Source: Fodinicurvata sediminis DSM 21159 (lineage in GTDB: Bacteria; Pseudomonadota; Alphaproteobacteria; Kiloniellales; DSM-21159). From it: a stretch of 64,000 nucleotides of DNA. Each line of letters opens with the position of its first letter. The stretch's first letter is position 1. The notes under the pieces were generated by a model. It saw only the letters and a program-made list of their open reading frames with translations, did not search any database and was not told the origin of the DNA. Shown here in pieces: positions 7,712 through 17,158 of this stretch. The stretch covers positions 310,001-374,000 of the forward strand of contig NZ_ATVH01000011.1 in NCBI RefSeq assembly GCF_000420625.1, given 5' to 3'. Position numbers and translations under genes: made by a program.

Positions 7712-8487
7712 GATTCCTCCCCTTCTGCCGTGCGCGAAGGCTCCGTGAGGTTGCCGAGATAGACCCGCTGAACCGCAGGGTTGGCCTGGACCTGGGCAGC
7801 AGTACCGTCCGCCAGGACTTCCCCCTGGTCCAGAACCAGAATGCGGTCGGCATAGGTAAAGACAACAGACATGTCGTGCTCCGTGAAGAGGACCGACAGG
7901 CCCCTGTCCCGTACCAACCGCACGACCTGCTCCATCAGGCCTTCGCGCTCCTCGGGCGCCATGCCGGCCGTCGGCTCGTCCATCAGCAGAAGGACCGGAT
8001 CATGGGCCAGCGCCACGGCCAGCTCCAGGCGCTTGATATTGCCATAGGCCAGTGTACCGCAGGTGCGTGCGGCAACTTCCTCGAGGCCAAGCTGCGCCAG
8101 CAGGGACAGAGCCTGGTCCCGATAGAGCCGGTCCGCACGCGGCCAAAGCTGGCGCAGGCGCTTGTTGTGAGACATGAGCGCCATCTGCACGTTCTCCACG
8201 ACACGCATGGAGGCAAAGGGCGCTGCAATCTGGAAGGTGCGGCCAATGCCCAGGCGCCAGACCATGCGGGGCGGCAATCCGGTAATCTCCCGACCCTGGA
8301 AGAACACCTGGCCCGAATCCGCCCGCAGTTGGCCATTGAGCAGGTTGAAACAGGTCGTCTTACCGGCTCCGTTCGGGCCAATCAGGGCGCGAAGTTCCCC
8401 TTGCGCCACATTAAAGGACACAGACTGCACGGCATGAACGCCGCCGTAGGCCTTGTTCAGCCCATTGACCTCCAGAACGCCGCTCAT
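7708..8487 (-). CDS. livG: Branched-chain amino acid-type ABC transporter ATPase LivG
   Basis: The second ATPase of the importer, 259 aa. Walker A is 'GPNGAGKTT', the signature region is 'LAYGNIKRLELAVAL' (LivG-type, lacking canonical LSGGQ), Walker B is 'LLLMDEPTAGMAP' and the switch His lies in 'LFTEHDMSVV'. The start at 8487 is preferred over an upstream ATG at 8559 because the homologous region begins at 'MSGVLEVNGL' and because ATGA overlaps the stop of the permease gene, a coupling repeated at the livG-livF junction. Confidence 0.9.
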   Translation of the reverse strand: MSGVLEVNGLNKAYGGVHAVQSVSFNVAQGELRALIGPNGAGKTTCFNLLNGQLRADSGQVFFQGREITGLPPRMVWRLGIGRTFQIAAPFASMRVVENVQMALMSHNKRLRQLWPRADRLYRDQALSLLAQLGLEEVAARTCGTLAYGNIKRLELAVALAHDPVLLLMDEPTAGMAPEEREGLMEQVVRLVRDRGLSVLFTEHDMSVVFTYADRILVLDQGEVLADGTAAQVQANPAVQRVYLGNLTEPSRTAEGEES

Positions 8488-10364
8488 GTCCGCCGTCCCG
8501 GCAACCAGGCCGCCAACTCTCGCCCTGCTCCTGCCAGTCCACGAGGGAAAAGGATGCACAACACCACGATCAGAAGCCCCAGCAACAGGCGCCAGTAATC
8601 GGTCAGGCTGACCAGCTCAGCCTTCAGTCCGGTGAAGACGGCAGCCCCCAGGATCGGTCCCGTCAGGGACTGCACGCCGCCGAGCAGGACCATGGCCAGG
8701 GCATCGACAGATTGCGGTATGGCCATGGAATCGGGCGAGATGCTGCCCTTCAGGAAAACGAACAGGCCGCCCGCCACACCGGCGAAGGTACCGGCGAGCG
8801 TAAAGGCCAACCAGCGTTGCAGCCGGACATCGATGCCGATGGCTTCGGCCCGCAGGGGCGAATCGCGGCCGGCCCTGAGAGCGTAACCGAAAGGCGCATA
8901 GGCAAAACGCCGCAAGAGGAACAGGCAGGCCAGGCAGACCGCCAGGACCAGGTAGTAGAAAGTGGCGCTGTCAGAAGCCCATTCCGGCGGCCAGATGCCC
9001 AGCAGGCCGTTATCACCTCCGGTCAGCCCCTCCCACTGGAAGGCTATGGACCAGGCGATCTGGGCGAATGCCAGGGTCAACATGGCCAGGTAAACCCCCG
9101 AGAGACGCACAGCGAACCATCCGAAGATGAAGGCGCCAATGGCGGCCAGGAAGGGTGCGGCCAACAAGGCAAGCTCCATGGGCAGAGCAAGCGATTTGAA
9201 GGCCAGGGCAGCACCATAGGCGCCCAGCCCGAAGTAGGCGGCATGGCCGAAGGAGATGACCCCGCCCAAGCCCATGAGGAACTGCAGGGAAGCTGCGAAA
9301 AGTGCGAAGACAGCCATCTCGGTAAAGATATAGAGGCTGTAGTTTCCCGCTCCCAGAACGGGCAGCAGGCACAAGCCCGCTATGCCGAGTGCCATGCCAC
9401 CCTTCATCAAGTTGCCCGGTCTGCGCAGGACCGTTGCTTCGACGGGCAAGCCACCCTTGTGCAGGTTCTCCGCACGACCCAGCAATCCCCAAGGGCGCAG
9501 CACCAGGACAACCGCCATGACGATGAAGATCGACACGAGCTCGAGCTGCCACATGGTGATTCCCAGAACGGACACTTCAGCGTTTGCCACGGCCAGTGTC
9601 CGGATCAGCGAAACCAGGACAGCCGCCAGATAGGCGCCAAGTATCGACCCCATGCCGCCGACAACCACGACCACGAAAACCGAGGCGATGATCTGCATGT
9701 CCATGGACAGGTTGGCACTGCCCTTGGGCAGCTCCAGGGCACCGCCCAGGCCGGCAAGCAGCGAGCCCAGGGCAAAGACCGCCGTCATTATCCAGCGTTG
9801 ATTCACCCCCAGCGAGGCCAACATTTCCGGATCCTCTGTTGCCGCCCGTACCAGGGCGCCCCAGCGGGTGCGGTTGAACAGAAGCCAAAGGCCAAGCAGG
9901 ACAAGAGGCGCCAGAAGGATCAGGAACAGGTCATACACCGGGAATTGGCGTCCCAGCAGGACATGGGCGCCGTCCAGGCCCGGAGGCCGCACACCGAAAC
10001 GGTCCTGAGGGCCCCAGATAGCCAGGGTCACATCCTGTACGATCAGGACCACGCCAAAGGTCGCCAGCAACTGGAAGAGCTCAGGCGAGCGATAGAGCCG
10101 CCGCAGGACCGTGACCTCCAGAAGCCCGCCGATCAGGGCAACCGCCAGCACGGCGACAAGAACAGCCAGCCAGAACCCCCCTGCCTGACCGCCCCATAGG
10201 GAAATCAGGGTCACGGCGATATAGGCCCCCAGCATGTAAAGGCTGCCGTGCGCGAAGTTCACAACACGGGTGACTCCGAAAATGATCGTCAGGCCGCTGG
10301 CCACAAGAAAAAGCGAGGAGGCGCTGGCCAGACCGGTCAGCAACTGGATGATAAGACTGTCCAT
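8484..10364 (-). CDS. Fused LivH-LivM permease of a HAAT ABC transporter
   Basis: Both membrane subunits of the importer are in one 626-aa chain. Residues 1 to about 300 are LivH-like, with 'SGLTIIFGVTRVVNFAHG' near the N-terminus. Residues from about 330 to the end are LivM-like, with 'GGVISFGHAAYFGLGAYG'. Many hydrophobic helices are visible. In most bacteria these are separate genes of about 290 and 330-400 residues. No frame break or internal stop is seen, and the junction (about 295-325) is a short hydrophilic linker. It follows the binding-protein gene by 72 nt. A TTC-type long frame on the opposite strand is a shadow. Confidence 0.9.
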   Translation of the reverse strand: MDSLIIQLLTGLASASSLFLVASGLTIIFGVTRVVNFAHGSLYMLGAYIAVTLISLWGGQAGGFWLAVLVAVLAVALIGGLLEVTVLRRLYRSPELFQLLATFGVVLIVQDVTLAIWGPQDRFGVRPPGLDGAHVLLGRQFPVYDLFLILLAPLVLLGLWLLFNRTRWGALVRAATEDPEMLASLGVNQRWIMTAVFALGSLLAGLGGALELPKGSANLSMDMQIIASVFVVVVVGGMGSILGAYLAAVLVSLIRTLAVANAEVSVLGITMWQLELVSIFIVMAVVLVLRPWGLLGRAENLHKGGLPVEATVLRRPGNLMKGGMALGIAGLCLLPVLGAGNYSLYIFTEMAVFALFAASLQFLMGLGGVISFGHAAYFGLGAYGAALAFKSLALPMELALLAAPFLAAIGAFIFGWFAVRLSGVYLAMLTLAFAQIAWSIAFQWEGLTGGDNGLLGIWPPEWASDSATFYYLVLAVCLACLFLLRRFAYAPFGYALRAGRDSPLRAEAIGIDVRLQRWLAFTLAGTFAGVAGGLFVFLKGSISPDSMAIPQSVDALAMVLLGGVQSLTGPILGAAVFTGLKAELVSLTDYWRLLLGLLIVVLCILFPRGLAGAGRELAAWLPGRRT

Positions 10365-10436
10365 TCCCCTCTAGGCTTTCCGCTCAGCGATGAAGATTGC
10401 GCCTATGGCGCCGGGTTGCAGCCTCTTGCCGGAACG

Positions 10437-11642
10437 TCAGTCCTCTTCGCCGCGCAATTCACGGACCGTCTTGTCGGACGGCAGGTAATCCGCGCCCGAA
10501 CCGTAACGCCAGTCGACCATGCGCGGCTTCCCGTCTTCCACAGTCAGGCGGCCGACAAAAGTCCCCATGTCGCTCTGCTGATCGATGTCGCGATAGGTGA
10601 TCGGACCCAGCGGCGTCTCGATCTCCATGCCCCGCATGGCCTTGATGACAGCCTCGGTATCCGTCGTTTCGGCTATCTCGATGGCCTTTGCCAGGGAATG
10701 CAAGGCGACATAGCCGACGACCGAGCCAAGGCGCGGATAGTCGTCGAACCGCTCCTGATAGGCTTCCAGAAACGCATTATGCTCTGGCGTGTCGATCGCG
10801 TACCAGGGATATCCGGTGACGATCCAGTCTTCGGGCGCATCCTCGCCCAGGGGGTCGATCCATTCCGGCTCACCCGAGAGCATCGAGACGACAGTGCGCC
10901 CCTGGAACAGGCCGCGCACCTCGCCCTCGCGCACAAAGCGCGCCAGGTCGCCGCCAAAGGTCACGTTGAAAATGGCGTCGGGTTTGGCTTCCTCCAGGGC
11001 CTGGACAACGGATCCCGCATCGATCTGTGCCTGGGGCGGCCACTGCTCGGCAATGAATTCGACGTCGGGGTCCAGTTCCTCAAGGCGGCCCTTGAAGGCC
11101 TCGACGGCGGAACGTCCGTATTCGTAGTTGGGCGCCACAGTTGCCCAGCGTTTGGCATCCAGCTTGGCGGCCTCCTCGGCCAGCATGGCCGCCTGAACGT
11201 AGGTTCCAGGGCGCAGGCGGAAGGTATAGTCATGGCCGGCGTCCCATACCAGGTTGTCCGTCAATGGCTCTGCTGCCAGGAACAGGACTTCCTTCTGTCG
11301 CGCGAAATCAGAGACAGCCAGGCCCACGTGGCTGAGCAAGGTCCCGAACAGGAATTCGGCTCCTTCCCTGCTGACCAGTTCATTGGCCACCGTGATGGCA
11401 TCGGCGGGACTGGCGCCGTCATCGCGGCTGACCACACGCAATTGGCGTCCAAGCACGCCGCCATCCTCGTTGACCTCTTCCAGAGCCATCTGCCAGCCGT
11501 CCCGATAGGGATGCGTAAAGGCAGCATATCCCGTATAGCTGTTCAGGTCGCCCAGACGGATTGGCTCCTCGCTGAATGCGGCGCTCGAGGCTGCAAGCGT
11601 CATCGTAAGCGATGCCACTGCCGAGAGCAGAAGACGTTTCAT
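10437..11642 (-). CDS. Periplasmic substrate-binding protein of the HAAT ABC transporter
   Basis: A type I periplasmic binding protein (Peripla_BP_6), 401 aa from the ATG at 11642, with a signal peptide ending near 'AAFSEEP'. The first lobe opens with 'IRLGDLNSYTGYAAFTHPYRDG' and 'GGVLGRQLRVVSRDD', typical of amino-acid and amide receptors. It is the first gene of the operon binding protein - fused permease - livG - livF. A slightly longer start at 11654 adds four residues. The ligand cannot be read from sequence. Confidence 0.88.
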   Translation of the reverse strand: MKRLLLSAVASLTMTLAASSAAFSEEPIRLGDLNSYTGYAAFTHPYRDGWQMALEEVNEDGGVLGRQLRVVSRDDGASPADAITVANELVSREGAEFLFGTLLSHVGLAVSDFARQKEVLFLAAEPLTDNLVWDAGHDYTFRLRPGTYVQAAMLAEEAAKLDAKRWATVAPNYEYGRSAVEAFKGRLEELDPDVEFIAEQWPPQAQIDAGSVVQALEEAKPDAIFNVTFGGDLARFVREGEVRGLFQGRTVVSMLSGEPEWIDPLGEDAPEDWIVTGYPWYAIDTPEHNAFLEAYQERFDDYPRLGSVVGYVALHSLAKAIEIAETTDTEAVIKAMRGMEIETPLGPITYRDIDQQSDMGTFVGRLTVEDGKPRMVDWRYGSGADYLPSDKTVRELRGEED

Positions 11643-11774
11643 GGCCCAGACCATCCCACTGTTGGCAATTTATGGCATGTTAACGACTGAGCCACACAGA
11701 ACAAGCACGGGTGCATGCCACGCTCCATCTCTTTTGGATAAGGCAGGCACTGACACAGGATTGCCATTCCCGGA

Positions 11775-14336
11775 ATGACTGCAACAGCCCTCGAAAGCCC
11801 GATACTTCCGATCCACGACATCCTTCCAGAGTTGGGGAAAGCCCTGGCGGTCGCACCGACCGTCCTTCTGAAGGCGGCACCTGGCGCTGGGAAATCGACC
11901 ATTGCACCGCTTCATGTCCTGCAAACGGCCGCTTGGCTGGAGGGCCGATCGATCCTGATGCTCGAGCCACGCCGCCTGGCAGCGCGTGCCGCAGCCCTGC
12001 GCATGGCCGATCTACTGGGCGAATCGGTTGGCGAGACCGTGGGTTACAGTACACGCCTTGAACGCAAGGTTTCCGCCAGAACGCGCCTGGAAGTGGTGAC
12101 CGAGGGAATCCTGGTTCGCAGGCTGCAGAAGGATCCCGAGCTGCAGGGGATCGGGCTCGTCATCTTCGATGAGTTCCATGAACGCAACCTTCAGGCCGAT
12201 CTGGGCCTCGCGCTCTGCAGGGACCTGCGCAGCGCCCTGCGCGCGGACCTGAAATTGCTGCTCATGTCGGCAACACTGGAAACACAAGCCTTGCAAACAG
12301 CCCTGGGCCAACCGCCCCTGGTCGAAACCGCCGGTACGGGCTATCCCGTGACCACGCGGTATCTTCCCGTGAAGATGCGCACCCGTCAGGAGATCTGCAG
12401 CGGTGTTGCCCAAGCCGTGAGCCAGGCTCTGCGCGAGACCAGGGGCAGCATCCTGGCCTTCCTGCCGGGCGAAGCGGAGATTCGGAGAACGCTGGCCCTG
12501 CTTGAGGAACAAGCGGGCAGACATACGGCCGTCCAACTGCACCCTCTTTTCGGCAGCTTGCCCTTCGAACAGCAGAAGGCCGCCCTTGCCCCAACCATGA
12601 GCGGTCAGCGCAAGGTCGTTCTGGCTACCAACATCGCTGAAAGCAGCTTGACCATAGAGGGCATTTCCACAGTGGTGGACAGCGGCCTGAGCCGCAGGCC
12701 GACCTTCGACCCAGCCACCGGCATGACCAGACTGGAAACGCAGCCAATCTCGAGGGCGTCCGCCGATCAACGCAGGGGCCGAGCAGGACGCCTGGAAGCA
12801 GGAATCTGTTACCGGCTTTGGCCTGAAGGGCAGGATCGCGTGCGCGCCGACTTCGATCCGCCAGAGATCAAGACAGCCGACCTGACGGGGCTTGCCCTGG
12901 AGCTGGCGGCCTGGGGATGCCTCACCGCAGATGACCTGGACTGGATTGACCCTCCTCCCGAAGCAGCGCTTGCCCAGGCCAAGGACCTGCTTGTGCAACT
13001 GCAGGCCATCCGGCCCGACGGCTCGATCACGGCACATGGCAGGCAGATTGCCGAGCTAGGGCTGGAGCCGCGCTACGCGCACATGATACTTGCAGCCGGC
13101 GACTTCAGTTCGGAACATACGGCCTGTGACCTGGCCGCACTTCTGAGCGAGCGCGACATCCTGCGCCGCACATCCTCCGGGATGGTTTCCAGCGACCTGC
13201 GCCACCGCTTGGAACTCCTGACAGAGGCAGACAGGAACAACGCCAGCAGAGAAACGGACCGGGCCGCGGAAAAGAGCTGTCGCAAAACCTCCCGACAGCT
13301 GCGCCAGCGCCTGGGCATTCGTGAGGGAAGCTCCTTGCCCTCCATGGCAGGACGGTTGGTCGCCCTTGCCTATCCCGAACGCGTCGCCCAAAAGCGCAAG
13401 GGACAAACCGGGCGCTTTCTCATGCGGAATGGACGCGGTGTCGAGTTGCCCGAGGATGACCCCCTGGCGCAGGAGGATTGGCTTGCCGTTGCCCATCTGG
13501 ACGGACGCAGCGGTGACTCGCGGGTGTTCCTGGCTGCAGCAGTGACTCGTGCGGACCTGGAGGAACTCTTCGAGGCCGATATCGAGCAGAAGCGCCGTGT
13601 CGAATGGTCCAGCCGGGCAAACGATATCCTGGCACGCGAGGAACGTTGTCTGGGTGCACTGATCCTCGATAGCCGGAAGATCAAACAGCCGACGTCCGAG
13701 GAAATGACGGCGGCTCTGCTTTCAGCCATTCACGACAGGGGCCTGCGCGCCCTGCCCTGGACCGATCGGGCGCGCCGTCTTCAGGCACGCGTACTGTTCA
13801 TGCGCCGGCTCGAACCGGACGGAGGCTGGCCGGACGTGAATGACGACAGCCTGCAGGCGCGCCTTGACGCGTGGCTGTCGCCCTACCTGGTGGGACTGAA
13901 CAGCCTGCAGGAGCTTCAGGAACTTGATATCGCCGCCATACTCCACAGTTTCCTGGATCAGGAGCAGGTGAATCGGTTGGACAGTGAGGCGCCGGAAGCA
14001 GTCGAGGTTCCAACTGGCGCGCAGCGTTCCATCGACTATGAACCCGAGGAGGGGCCGGTGCTGGCGGTGAAGCTGCAGGAGATGTTCGGTGTATTGCATA
14101 CGCCGCAGGTTGCGAGCGGGCGCCTGCCCTTGACGCTTCACCTGTTGTCCCCGGCCGGCCGGCCCCTGCAGGTGACCCAGAATCTCGAGACCTTCTGGAA
14201 GGATGGCTATCGCCAGGTGCGCGCTGAGATGCGCGGTCGCTACCCCAAGCATGCCTGGCCAGAGGATCCCCTGGAAGCCAAGCCTTCTACAGGTACCAAA
14301 CGGGCAGGCCCCGGAAGGACACAGAACAAGCGATGA
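11775..14336 (+). CDS. hrpB: ATP-dependent RNA helicase HrpB
   Basis: A DEAH/RHA-family helicase of 853 aa, the usual HrpB length. Motif I is 'KAAPGAGKST', motif II is 'FDEFHERN' (DEFH rather than DEAH, usual for HrpB), motif III is 'LLMSATL', and motif VI is 'QRRGRAGR'. HA2 and the HrpB-specific C-terminal domain follow from about residue 420. It is cytosolic; its physiological RNA substrate is poorly known in bacteria. It is transcribed divergently from the ABC operon, and its stop overlaps the start of the next gene by ATGA. Confidence 0.93.
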   Translation: MTATALESPILPIHDILPELGKALAVAPTVLLKAAPGAGKSTIAPLHVLQTAAWLEGRSILMLEPRRLAARAAALRMADLLGESVGETVGYSTRLERKVSARTRLEVVTEGILVRRLQKDPELQGIGLVIFDEFHERNLQADLGLALCRDLRSALRADLKLLLMSATLETQALQTALGQPPLVETAGTGYPVTTRYLPVKMRTRQEICSGVAQAVSQALRETRGSILAFLPGEAEIRRTLALLEEQAGRHTAVQLHPLFGSLPFEQQKAALAPTMSGQRKVVLATNIAESSLTIEGISTVVDSGLSRRPTFDPATGMTRLETQPISRASADQRRGRAGRLEAGICYRLWPEGQDRVRADFDPPEIKTADLTGLALELAAWGCLTADDLDWIDPPPEAALAQAKDLLVQLQAIRPDGSITAHGRQIAELGLEPRYAHMILAAGDFSSEHTACDLAALLSERDILRRTSSGMVSSDLRHRLELLTEADRNNASRETDRAAEKSCRKTSRQLRQRLGIREGSSLPSMAGRLVALAYPERVAQKRKGQTGRFLMRNGRGVELPEDDPLAQEDWLAVAHLDGRSGDSRVFLAAAVTRADLEELFEADIEQKRRVEWSSRANDILAREERCLGALILDSRKIKQPTSEEMTAALLSAIHDRGLRALPWTDRARRLQARVLFMRRLEPDGGWPDVNDDSLQARLDAWLSPYLVGLNSLQELQELDIAAILHSFLDQEQVNRLDSEAPEAVEVPTGAQRSIDYEPEEGPVLAVKLQEMFGVLHTPQVASGRLPLTLHLLSPAGRPLQVTQNLETFWKDGYRQVRAEMRGRYPKHAWPEDPLEAKPSTGTKRAGPGRTQNKR

Positions 14337-15808
14337 GGAGCGAATCACCAGACCCTACCCCCCTTCAACCGGTCATTCTGTCCGGGGGTGCCGGGACCCG
14401 GCTCTGGCCCTTGTCGCGCGAATCCTATCCCAAACAGCTCCTGCCGCTGCAGGATGACAGCTGGAGCCTGCTGCAGCAGACCGCACGACGTGTGGCGGAT
14501 AGCCGGTTGTTCCTGCCGCCGCTGCTCGTCGCCAGCCATGACCATCGCTTCCTCGTCGCCGAGCAGTTGCGCGCATGTGGCATTATGCCGAACAGCATCC
14601 TGTTGGAACCCATTGGGCGCAACACGGCCCCAGCCATAGCCTTGGCCGCCCTTCATATCTGTCGGGAAGACCCGGCCAGGATCCTGGTTGTCATGCCGGC
14701 CGACCACCGGATCGACGATGAAGACGAGTTCCTGCGAGCTGTCCAAGTGGCAGCCAACGCGGCTGCATCCGGTAGCCTTATCACATTGGGGATCACGCCG
14801 GATCATCCGGAACCGGGCTATGGCTACATGAAAATGGGGGCCGCCGATGAAACGGTAACGGGAGCCTGGCACCTGGACGGCTTTACCGAGAAACCCAGTC
14901 AGTCCGTTGCCGAATCATACCTCGAGGCCGGAACCTACCTGTGGAACAGCGGTCTCTTCATATCCCGGGCAGATACGGTGTTGCGTGAACTCGAGCAGCA
15001 CGCACCGGAGGTGATCGAGGCCTGCCGGCGAAGTCTGGATGCTGCCGAACATGATCTCGATTTCCTGCGTATCGAGGAAGAGGCTTTCCGGAGCGCCCCT
15101 ACCCTCTCCTTCGATCATGCGGTGATGGAGCACACCACGTGGGGACGCGTCGTTCCCTGCGACCCAGGATGGAGCGATCTGGGAAGCTGGCAGGCACTCT
15201 GGAAACAGGGATCCGGGGACAGTGCGGGAAACACCATTCGTGGACGTGTGGTGTCCGACGGTGTCAGCAACAGCCTGCTCTATAGCGATGAACCCAGGTT
15301 GCTTGCCGCCGTGGACCTGGACGACATGCTCGTCGTCACCACGGGTGACAGCGTCCTTGTGGCCCCGCTGCAGGCAGGTGGGAAGATCGGCCAACTGGTA
15401 GAGACCCTGAAACTTAAGGGGTATCCCGAAGCTACAGAATACCCCCTCTGCCACCGCCCTTGGGGCAGCTATGAAACCCTGGCAGAGGACAGCGGTTTCA
15501 AGGTCAAGCGCATCATCGTGAAACCGGGCGGAAGCCTGTCGCTGCAATTCCACGAGCACAGATCCGAGCACTGGGTCGTGGTCAGTGGCGAGGCCTGCAT
15601 CCAGAAGTCTGACAGACAGCATATCCTGCAGGAAAACCAGTCGCTTCACATTCCCGCCGGCACGCCTCACCGCCTGTCGAACAAAAGCGACATGCCCCTG
15701 ACCCTGATCGAGATACAGTGCGGCACTTACCTGGGTGAGGACGATATCGTCAGGCTGGAAGACATTTACGGCCGCATGGGCCCGAAAGAGACATCCCGGG
15801 ATTCTTGA
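14333..15808 (+). CDS. manC: Bifunctional mannose-1-phosphate guanylyltransferase / mannose-6-phosphate isomerase
   Basis: It makes GDP-mannose from mannose-1-phosphate and GTP; the C-terminal cupin domain interconverts fructose-6-phosphate and mannose-6-phosphate. The 491-aa length fits the ManC/AlgA/CpsB type II family. The pyrophosphorylase signature 'LSGGAGTRLWPLSRESYPKQ' lies near residue 18, 'EPIGRNTAPAI' near 90 and 'VMPADH' near 120. The isomerase half has 'RPWGSYETL' and 'LSLQFHEHRSEHWVVVSGEA'. GDP-mannose feeds exopolysaccharide and LPS sugars. ATGA overlap couples it to hrpB, an unusual pairing with no obvious functional logic. No other polysaccharide genes are nearby. Confidence 0.93.
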   Translation: MRSESPDPTPLQPVILSGGAGTRLWPLSRESYPKQLLPLQDDSWSLLQQTARRVADSRLFLPPLLVASHDHRFLVAEQLRACGIMPNSILLEPIGRNTAPAIALAALHICREDPARILVVMPADHRIDDEDEFLRAVQVAANAAASGSLITLGITPDHPEPGYGYMKMGAADETVTGAWHLDGFTEKPSQSVAESYLEAGTYLWNSGLFISRADTVLRELEQHAPEVIEACRRSLDAAEHDLDFLRIEEEAFRSAPTLSFDHAVMEHTTWGRVVPCDPGWSDLGSWQALWKQGSGDSAGNTIRGRVVSDGVSNSLLYSDEPRLLAAVDLDDMLVVTTGDSVLVAPLQAGGKIGQLVETLKLKGYPEATEYPLCHRPWGSYETLAEDSGFKVKRIIVKPGGSLSLQFHEHRSEHWVVVSGEACIQKSDRQHILQENQSLHIPAGTPHRLSNKSDMPLTLIEIQCGTYLGEDDIVRLEDIYGRMGPKETSRDS

Positions 15809-15899
15809 GCGCGAACGAAATTACGGCCTTGTTTTCCTAGGAACCGGGTGGCATTTTCCCCGCCACATTGCACGGTAGATACGCCGTTCACGAAGAAGT

Positions 15900-15974
15900 G
15901 CCGCCGTAGCTCAGGGGTAGAGCACACCCTTGGTAAGGGTGAGGTCGAGTGTTCAAATCACTCCGGCGGCACCA
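15900..15974 (+). tRNA. tRNA-Thr(GGT)
   Basis: The cloverleaf is complete: acceptor GCCGCCG/CGGCGGC, D-arm AGCTCAGGGGTAGAGC, anticodon loop with GGT, T-loop TTCAAAT. CCA is encoded. It reads ACC and other Thr codons ending in C or U. Confidence 0.97.
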
Positions 15975-15996
15975 TTTTTCCCTAGAATTTGAACAC

Positions 15997-16025
15997 AAAA
16001 AAGGCAGCCGCTTTTGGACTGCCTT
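15997..16025 (-). terminator. Intrinsic terminator downstream of hspQ
   Basis: On the minus strand, AAGGCAG pairs with CTGCCTT around an 11-nt loop and is followed by TTTTTT. It lies 28 nt past the hspQ stop and also separates it from the tRNA-Thr unit on the other strand. Confidence 0.75.
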
Positions 16026-16052
16026 CCTCGCTGTGTATTGGCTTAGGACACG

Positions 16053-16382
16053 TCAGTGTGTCGGATGGCTTTTCGGGCGATAGCGCCCTTCCTCCATCTC
16101 GGTGAAGAACTCTCCCACCTCTGGATGGGAAACCGGGCGCCCGCTTTGGTCATGCTCGAGATTCTGTTCCGACACATAGGCCGTATAGGTCGTTTCCTCG
16201 TTCTCGGCCAGAAGATGATAGAAGGGCTGGTCCTTCGTGGGACGCACTTCCTCTGGAATCGATAGCCACCATTCTTCGGTATTCGAGAATATGGGATCCA
16301 CGTCGAAGATGACCCCGCGGAACTGATAGTGGCGATGCTTGACGACATCGCCAATCGAGAATTTTGCGGTCCGTATTGTCAT
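16053..16382 (-). CDS. hspQ: HspQ / YccV-like heat-shock protein
   Basis: A 109-aa cytosolic protein of the HspQ (hemimethylated-DNA-binding, YccV) family. In E. coli it destabilises mutant DnaA, and HspQ enhances Lon activity in Yersinia. Family-defining features are 'FSIGDVVKHRHYQFRGVIFDVDP' at the N-terminus, 'EEVRPTKDQPFYHLLAEN' and 'YVSEQNLEHD'. Its Lon link is of interest because lon lies about 3 kb away. It follows a small exported-protein gene on the same strand after 73 nt, so an operon is possible. Confidence 0.92.
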   Translation of the reverse strand: MTIRTAKFSIGDVVKHRHYQFRGVIFDVDPIFSNTEEWWLSIPEEVRPTKDQPFYHLLAENEETTYTAYVSEQNLEHDQSGRPVSHPEVGEFFTEMEEGRYRPKSHPTH

Positions 16383-16455
16383 AAAAGACTCAATAACGCG
16401 CCTGAACCAGATTGTTCAACTGCAAAGCTGTGCGATTTGCCCGGAATGAGGTCAC

Positions 16456-16896
16456 TCACTCGCCGCGAATCGCAAAGATTTCCCACTCCCCAATGGAACG
16501 GACAGCCAGCATGTATTCACCGGGATCCAGGGTTTCGGAGCGGCCTTCACCACGCCCGATCTGATTGCCGACAATACCGATCAACTCACCCGTAAAGTCA
16601 CGCAGCTCGATGGTCATGATGCTGCCTTGGCTGGTCCAGCGCAGGTGCCATTCCTCTTCAGCTGTGAAAACCTGGCTATCGAAATCATCCTCACCGGCAA
16701 TGTTGATGATCGTTTCCTCGTCCGTGGTCACGATATTGCCGGACTCCGACTCGCCTTCCACGATCTTGTCATAACACTGCAAGCGCTCGGTCGGATCTTC
16801 GATCATGCGACAAGCCGTCAATTTGCTTTCGATTTCATCAGCCAGAAGGGTTCCCGGCAAAACCATGAGGCCGAGGATCAAAGTGAGATATTTCAT
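16456..16896 (-). CDS. Exported protein of unknown function
   Basis: This 146-aa protein has a short signal peptide ('LILGLMVLPGTLLADE', cleavage after LLA near residue 19). Mature residues begin with 'LTACRMIEDPTERLQCYDKIV', a C-x(n)-RL-x-CYD motif common in small periplasmic proteins of Proteobacteria; the two Cys may pair. The C-terminal half looks beta-rich ('EWHLRWTSQGSIMTIELRDF'). I do not recognise a named family; a VasI-like periplasmic fold is only a suggestion based on the CYD motif. It is probably co-transcribed with hspQ downstream. Confidence 0.75.
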   Translation of the reverse strand: MKYLTLILGLMVLPGTLLADEIESKLTACRMIEDPTERLQCYDKIVEGESESGNIVTTDEETIINIAGEDDFDSQVFTAEEEWHLRWTSQGSIMTIELRDFTGELIGIVGNQIGRGEGRSETLDPGEYMLAVRSIGEWEIFAIRGE

Positions 16897-17040
16897 TAAA
16901 TCTGCCAGTCATTTCTTGTCTGCCTGAAGGATATATAACCTTACGGCGGTAAGATTAACCCCCAATTTGCGGATTCAGGGCAGAGTCAGTCGACAGAGAC
17001 AAAAAATCAAAGGATTTCCTTCCAGGCGGCATTCCTTTGC

Positions 17041-17069
17041 TTGACGTTCGGGAGGGCATTTTCTATAGG
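17041..17069 (+). promoter_or_regulatory. Promoter of tRNA-Met
   Basis: TTGACG and TATAGG are separated by 17 nt, and the predicted transcription start falls a few bases before the tRNA at 17082. This is a near-consensus housekeeping promoter. Confidence 0.75.
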
Positions 17070-17081
17070 AGGTCTCCCTTT

Positions 17082-17158
17082 GGCGGGGTAGCTCAGCTGG
17101 TTAGAGCAGTGGAATCATAATCCACGTGTCGGGGGTTCAAGTCCCTCCCCCGCTACCA
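17082..17158 (+). tRNA. tRNA-Met(CAT)
   Basis: The 77-nt cloverleaf has acceptor GGCGGGG, anticodon stem GTGGA/TCCAC with loop ATCATAA, and encoded CCA. It lacks the initiator's three G-C pairs in the anticodon stem, so it is elongator Met rather than fMet; an Ile2 (lysidine) role is less likely for this sequence. Confidence 0.93.

Noticed and set aside
8712-10199. Long open frame (about 495 codons) on the plus strand opposite the fused permease gene
   Set aside because: It has no ribosome site or recognisable domain and is a shadow of the LivHM gene; similar long shadows lie opposite the binding protein (10248-11690) and opposite lon (20661-22013). High GC makes such frames common.
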